Assembly: GCA_029891385.1 (NCBI GenBank)
Contig: CM057228.1
Span: forward strand, 54,971,783-55,035,782
Source: Erythroxylum novogranatense
Lineage: Eukaryota > Streptophyta > Magnoliopsida > Malpighiales > Erythroxylaceae
Direction: 5' to 3'
Length of the DNA stretch: 64,000 nucleotides
In this document: positions 58,757 to 64,000 of the stretch, piece by piece
Numbering within the stretch: the stretch's first letter is position 1
How the letters are laid out: each line of letters starts with the position of its first letter
The notes under the pieces: model-generated
What the model saw: the letters and a program-made list of their open reading frames with translations, nothing else
Database searches by the model: none
Told to the model about the DNA's origin: nothing
Position numbers and translations under genes: made by a program

Positions 58757-59640
58757 ATGCAAGCTCAAAAGCTTCTCAGGAAGGGGTGTGACGCTTATCT
58801 AGCTTTTGTACTTGATACCCAGAAGGAAGGTGCTAAGGAGAAATTGTGTGAGATTCCTGTAGTGAACGAGTTTCCAGATGTTTTTCCTGAAGAATTGCCT
58901 GGAGTCCCTCCAGAGAGAGAAGTGGAGTTATCTATCGAAGTTATGCCTGGTACTGCTCCGATATCTAAAGCACCGTATAGAATGGCTCCCACTGAGTTGA
59001 AGGAGTTGAAGTTGCAGTTACAAGAACTTCTGGATAAGGGGTTTATTAGACCCAGTGTATCACCGTGGGGTGCGCCGGTGTTGTTCGTAAAGAAGAAGGA
59101 TGGTACACTGCGCATGTGCATTGATTATCGGCAGTTAAATAGGGTTACAGTGAAGAATAGGTATCCATTGCCAAGGATTGACGATCTATTTGATCGAGTT
59201 GAGAGATGCGAGTGTTTTGAAGATAGATCTGCGATCGGGTATTATCGACTTGGGTAAAGGATGTGGATATCTTGAAGGCGCATTTAGGACCGTTATGGAC
59301 ATTACGAATTCCTAGTAATGCCGTTCGGGTTAACTAATGCTCAGCGGCATTTATGGATTTGATGAATAGAGTATTGGGCCTTATCTGGATCGGTTTGTTG
59401 TGGTGTTTATTGATGATATCTGGTCTATTCAGAATGAACATGAGCATAGTGAACATCTCGAATTGTCTTACAAACTCTATGGGAAAGGCGGTTGTATGCT
59501 AAATTGAGTAAATGTGATTTACAGCTACGGGAGGTATCATTCTAGGGCATGTTGTCTCATCTGAAGGAATTAGAGTTGATCATAGTAAGATAGAGGCGGT
59601 TGTTAATTGGAAGCCACCAAGGAGCGTGTGAGAGGTGAGA
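58757..59640 (+). pseudogene. Element C reverse transcriptase
   Basis: 58757-59200 is open and well kept: [47 protein letters not shown] and [19 protein letters not shown]. After about 59200 the palm is disrupted by small losses. MPFGLTNAQ is near 59320, the catalytic VFIDDI near 59405-59420, and GHVVSSEGI near 59548-59572. Confidence 0.88.
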
Positions 59641-60190
59641 AGTTTTACGGGTGCATTGGTTATTACAAATCGATTTGTTAAGGGTTTTCGGTGATAGCAT
59701 CCCTTTAACTAAAGCTATTACGGAAAGGGTGAAGTATGAATAGTCCGATAGATGCGAGTAGCTTTGATCGGTTGAAAAGTATGCTACTGAAGCTCTGTAT
59801 TAGTTCAAACTACTTACGTAAGGACTATATTACGTATACGGATGCATCTGGGATTGGGTTAGGTTGTGTTTGATGCGAGGAAGGGAAGGTAGTTGCTTAT
59901 GCTTCTCGACAACTAAAGACTCATGAGCAGAATTACCCTACCGTGATCGGAGCTTACATAGCGATCGTGTTTGCTTTAAAAATTTGGCGACACTATCTCG
60001 TATGGAGAAAAGTGTAGAATTTTCACGGATCATAAGAGTAAAGTATCTGCTACCCGAAGGAACCGAATCGAGACAACGGCTTTGGTTGGACTTATTTAAA
60101 GACTATGATTGTATTGTAGACTACCATCGGGTAAGGCTAATGTTGTAGCAGATGCCTTAAGTCGAAAGACTATCTCGACTTTATCCTTTG
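59641..60190 (+). pseudogene. Element C RNase H
   Basis: YTDASGIGLG (59835-59865), [10 protein letters not shown] (59889-59918), [15 protein letters not shown] text and GKANVVADALSRK (60130-60168) in family order, with several frame changes. Confidence 0.8.
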
Positions 60191-60359
60191 GCGGATTGGA
60201 TGGAAGTTGGGATCGATGGAGCCTTGATGGCTCGATTGATAGCAAGGCCCATGTTGAGACAGGGAGATTTGTAATGCTCGAAGAGCGATGATAAATTCTG
60301 ACAACTTATCGTGGCTACGTGAGGAAGGTAAGCAGTCGATTTTTACATGCAAGGTGATG

Positions 60360-61682
60360 GTGAATTGTATTATAAGGACCGGTTGTGTGTGCGACTAATG
60401 ATGAATTGAAGAACCAACTATTGTTTGAGGCTCATGTCAAGATTTACTATGCATCGGGTGGAAATAAGATGTATCGAGATTTGAAGCGGTATTATTGGTG
60501 GAAAGGTATGAAGCGGGATGTTGTGGATTATGTTGCAAAATGTCGGCGACGGTCGAGAAGTTAAGTGAGCACCAAGTTCCATCTGGATTGTTAAATCCTA
60601 TTCCTATTCCTCAATGGAAATGGGATAATATTACCATGGACTTTGTCCTTTGGACTTCCTCTTACTCAAAGAAAGCATGATGTTGTATGGGTAATTGTGG
60701 ATAAGTTTACCAAGTTTGCTCATTTCCTGTTAAGTCACGATTATTCTTTGGATAGACTTGCGATTTGTATGTGAATGAAATCGTGAGATTGCATGGAGTA
60801 CCATTGTCTATCATTTCATATCGTGATCCTCGATTTACTTGAGATTACGGAAAAGTTCTGAAGCATTGGGTACCTGACTCAAGTTTAATCTCGCTTTTCA
60901 TCTCGGTGATGGGCGGATCGAGCGAGTTATCTGATTTTGGAAGATATGTTGAGGGTTGTGTGTTAGAATTTCTCGGGAGTTGGGATAATTATTTGACTTT
61001 GATGGGTTTGCTTATAAAAGCGGTTATCGAACAAGCATTGGCATGGCACCTTATGAAGCGTTGTATGGTAGAAAGCGTAGAACTCGGTATGTTGGATGGA
61101 GTTAAGTGAAAACAAGATGATCGGGCGGACATTGTGAAAGATCTGAAGAAAAGATTGAGATAATTCAACGAGATTGAAAGTCGCCGATGATAAGCGAAAT
61201 CGTATCTTGATCTAAAAGGAAGGATATTGAGTTTCAAGTCGGTGATAAGGTGTTTACGGAAGTGTCACCATGGAAGCATATACTTGGTTTGGAAAGAAAG
61301 GTAAGCAGTCGCGATTCATTGGTCCTTATGAAATTACAAGAGGTTGGACCGTAGCTTATCGATTAGCTCTTCTGAAGAATTGGCTAGATTGCAAGATGTG
61401 TTCCATGTTTTTATGTTGAGGAGATATCGATCCGATGCCACTCATAAGATCTAGGTGCAAGAGATTCAGGTGCAACAGATTTGTCGTATGAAGAAGGGCC
61501 GGTTCCATATTAGCAGAAGTAAAACAAGCGTGAAACAAGTCGATCCGTTAGTAAAAGTCCTCTGGCAACATCATGGAAGTGAGGAAGCCACACAGGAATC
61601 AAAAGAAAGCATGAAGGCTCGATATCCGCACTTATTCGGATCGGTATGAATTCGAGGCGAAATTTCTTAAGGAGGGAAGAGT
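60360..61682 (+). pseudogene. Element C integrase with chromodomain, to polypurine tract
   Basis: [15 protein letters not shown] (60491-60535) is the zinc region end; [11 protein letters not shown] (60619-60651) and VVWVIVDKFTKFAHF (60680-60725) start the core. SWDNYLTLM, AYNKSYHS-like and ALYGRK-like words follow. SVRRRYRSDAT near 61415-61445 leads to the chromodomain-like tail VDPLVKVLWQHHGSEEAT to KARYPHLF (61535-61640). Purine run AAGGAGGGAAGAG (61669-61681) precedes the LTR. It ends the element with the same layout as T1. Confidence 0.83.
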
Positions 61683-62509
61683 TATAGCGCCCAAAGTAGG
61701 GTTAGAACATTAACGACATTTAGTCTGAAATATGCTTACTATTGGAATATGTATTAAATTGTGCATAAGTAGTATGCTTATTCTTGGAATATGTACTCAA
61801 TTGTGCTTGATATTTTGGCATGCATTCATGGCATTTTCCTGTACATTGGTTTTATGAAACTTTGAGTGATTGAACAATATTAAGATATTTTTATATTTAT
61901 AGTATTTTTGGATACGTCGATGATTTTTTAGAAAGTGTTGGTAGCGGTTTAGTATTTTTGAACAAGTATTTTGAAGTTTTATTTTATGGCGGAATTTTGG
62001 TGAATTTTGGAAGTTATGCGGAACTTACGGTATTAGGTGATTAGAAATCATAAGTGTGTAATTGGTTTTAACAGTAATATTATATTAATAAAATAATAAT
62101 AAATGGGCGGTTTAGATAAGGCAGATGTTAATCATTTGACACGGATTATAAATGTGTTTAATCTGCAAACAAGAAGAAACCCAATAATCGACTTGGACAT
62201 TTGTTCTTCACCAACAATATTTCAGCTCACTCGCACTGTCGAAGTTTTCTGAAATTAGTAAGTACTCACCCTCTGTTTTCATTTTGTTTTGGTTTACTGG
62301 TTTTGAGTTTTCAGTTTTATGGTGTTCATGTTTTTGTTTTTGTTCCTGATCATTAGTTTTGCGATCTTTGGAGTTTAAGTTATTTCTGACGATTCTGATA
62401 GGTTAGAAATCCTGTATAGATAAGGTTTTAAGTGAATTGCTAAAGAAATTGAGAGGAAAAAGAAAAGAAAGAAAAAAAATGAAATGAACAGTGATTTTCA
62501 TAAGGTAGG

Positions 62510-62632
62510 AGACGATGAACAGTGTCAGTGAACAGTGTGTGAACAGTGTCGGTGAATAGTAAATAGTAAATAGTAATAGTGAATAGTGAATAGGAAATAG
62601 GGAATAGTAGTGAATAGTGACTAGTGAACAGT
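62510..62632. repeat. GAATAGT / GAACAGTGT minisatellite, 3' LTR C
   Basis: Mixed GTGAACAGTGT and GAATAGT units, about 120 bp. Confidence 0.85.
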
Positions 62633-63714
62633 ATATTGCTACAGTATGTCTCCGTGAGCGATGATCCGTATTTGTGAGCGATCGATATCGTATTTATGAA
62701 TAATACAATAGAGAGAAATCTTGAATTCCTTTATTCTCATAGATATACCATTAATTCTCTAATGCTATGCCAATAAGCAAAACATAAGGATCATAGGAAC
62801 TACTAAGAAGAGAAAAAAGGGTGAGCTTCTTTTGGCTCTACACTAACACTAAGAATCAAACAAAGATACGAGAAAGATAAGAAGTATACAAAACATGCGA
62901 TAGCGGACAACATTTTGAGATGTGGTTTTAAATGCAGAAGAAATTGTGAGGTAAGAAAGAAAGAATGTGGAGGGATGAAGGAAATTATGGAGAGTGGTCT
63001 CTATTTATAGAACAATTTTATGACCGTTATTTACTAGCCGTTATACTATATAGTAAAGTATTTGATTTGTATATGAATTTGGACATTTTCGATTTAATAA
63101 ATTAAAAGAAATTAGTGAATTTGACTACATCCGTATCGATGAAATGCGTTCTTGATTAATCCCTGAAATTTTTCATGAACATGCATGATACATATCAAGA
63201 GACTTTAGTACATTTGTACTTATGTACAATAGTAATTTTGTGATAGAGGACCGCACGGATCGATTGATTCGGACATTCTTGAACGCGTCAAGGCAATAAG
63301 CGATAAGGGTGATTGAGGTAAGTAATTCGACAATAAAGTTTGTTAGTAGTAACATAGTCTGGTAAATAAATTACATGCAATTCGATAATATCGGTAAATA
63401 ATGTAGACGATAAATTTGTAATAGACACTGGGATGGTCTCACTTTGATTTGTTCTTGAAGTAACTTGATTGTGATGTGTCTTGAATTGCTAATTGGTTAG
63501 GACATGAAGGTCCGAGGTATTGATTGATGCTTGTGATATTGAAGTGTTGTGTTTTGAATTTCGGACAAGGATTGTCCGAGGCGTTTGTCGCATGTTTATA
63601 TCATTGGAAGTGCTACTTGCTTTGCACATAAATTATCAAAAATGACTTTGTTCTGGTTTAAAACTGTTAGTCCGAGTTGTGGGTAAATAGGCATGCCTAG
63701 AAGGGTCTGTAGCG

Positions 63715-63855
63715 CTTCTGTGACATTTCGGTGTCGAGACTTGATCTTCCGTGACACTTGGTGTCTTCGATATGAACACCGGTGTTGAGACTTGGTCTTC
63801 GTGACACCGGTGTCTTCGATATGGACACTTCGGTGTCGAGACTTGATCTTCGATA
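63715..63855. repeat. Tandem units with GACACCGGTGTC palindrome, 3' LTR C
   Basis: Three units containing GTCGAGACTTGATCTTC and the perfect palindrome GACACCGGTGTC or one-base variants. Confidence 0.85.
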
Positions 63856-64000
63856 AGTCCAGTTACCACTTCTATTTTATAGACTTTTGATTTGTTTTAT
63901 GCATTAATGATAACATCATTATGAAGTGCATTTTGCACGAGTATTAATCTCGAATGCATGCTTATATCGTTATTGTAAAAGAAATTGGTTAAATTAGATA

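Larger units (their letters stand above)
55336..64000 (+). mobile_element. Tekay-like chromodomain element C (both ends incomplete here)
   Basis: 3' part of the 5' LTR (55336-57062), primer-site remnant, decayed gag-pol with chromodomain (57063-61682) and the 3' LTR from 61683 to the window end. The 5' LTR lacks about 0.9 kb at its start, where it abuts element B. Confidence 0.88.
61683..64000 (+). repeat. Element C 3' LTR (continues beyond window)
   Basis: Starts TATAGCGCCC, probably from TGTAGCGCCC. A TATA-like ATTATAAATG lies at 62147 and a GTAAGTACTCACC donor-like word at 62259. From 62575 on it matches the 5' LTR remnant. Confidence 0.85.

Overview
This window is AT-rich plant (dicot-type) nuclear DNA. 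It is mostly nested LTR retrotransposons, with one clear host gene. The evidence is an intron-containing R2R3-MYB gene, chromodomain Ty3/gypsy (Tekay/Del-type) and Athila-type elements, Ty1/copia fragments and a CACTA DNA transposon. The species cannot be told from the sequence. Element letters used here (H, N, T1, D, A, B, C) are my own labels.

Left nest (1-24340, insertion order read from target-site duplications, TSDs). The oldest element is a decayed Athila-like element H on the + strand: gag remnants 1-710 and 4122-4374, protease 4375-4683, and RT/RNase H/integrase 21710-24340. Its gag is interrupted by a solo LTR (711-4121, TSD tgttc). Its protease is interrupted by a second Athila-type element N (4684-21704, TSD gaagg) that has gag remnants but no pol. 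N is interrupted in a purine tract by a nearly complete Tekay-type element T1 on the - strand (6931-18173, TSD gagga) with 3.3 kb LTRs and broken gag-pol.

Gene island (24341-29848). The only convincing host gene is an R2R3-MYB transcription factor on the - strand (two exons, 316 codons, 25286-26308). The rest of the island shows little beyond one unassigned ORF.

Middle (29849-38007). A 4.6 kb non-autonomous CACTA transposon carries genomic exons of an ATG8 autophagy gene in decayed form. Two partial copia elements on the - strand follow.

Right block (38008-64000). Tekay-type elements on the + strand lie in series: a truncated LTR (D); element A; element B, whose LTRs flank an internal domain with no gag or pol; and element C, with decayed gag-pol and chromodomain. 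B carries A sequence on its left and C sequence on its right and has no TSD, so it looks like a recombination product.

Main discoveries for a second look: (1) the long LTRs of T1, A, B and the solo LTR share splice-donor-like and acceptor-like sites that would bound a leader intron; (2) between these sites lies an array of 11-17 nt hairpins at about 22 nt spacing; (3) each LTR family carries its own CG-rich palindromic word in a short array; (4) the C LTR carries an antisense TATA-driven small ORF predicting a 53-residue protein with two hydrophobic segments; (5) the CACTA element captured ATG8. Many LTR-pair differences are clustered small indels that may be consensus errors in methylated repeats, so frameshifts should be read with care.
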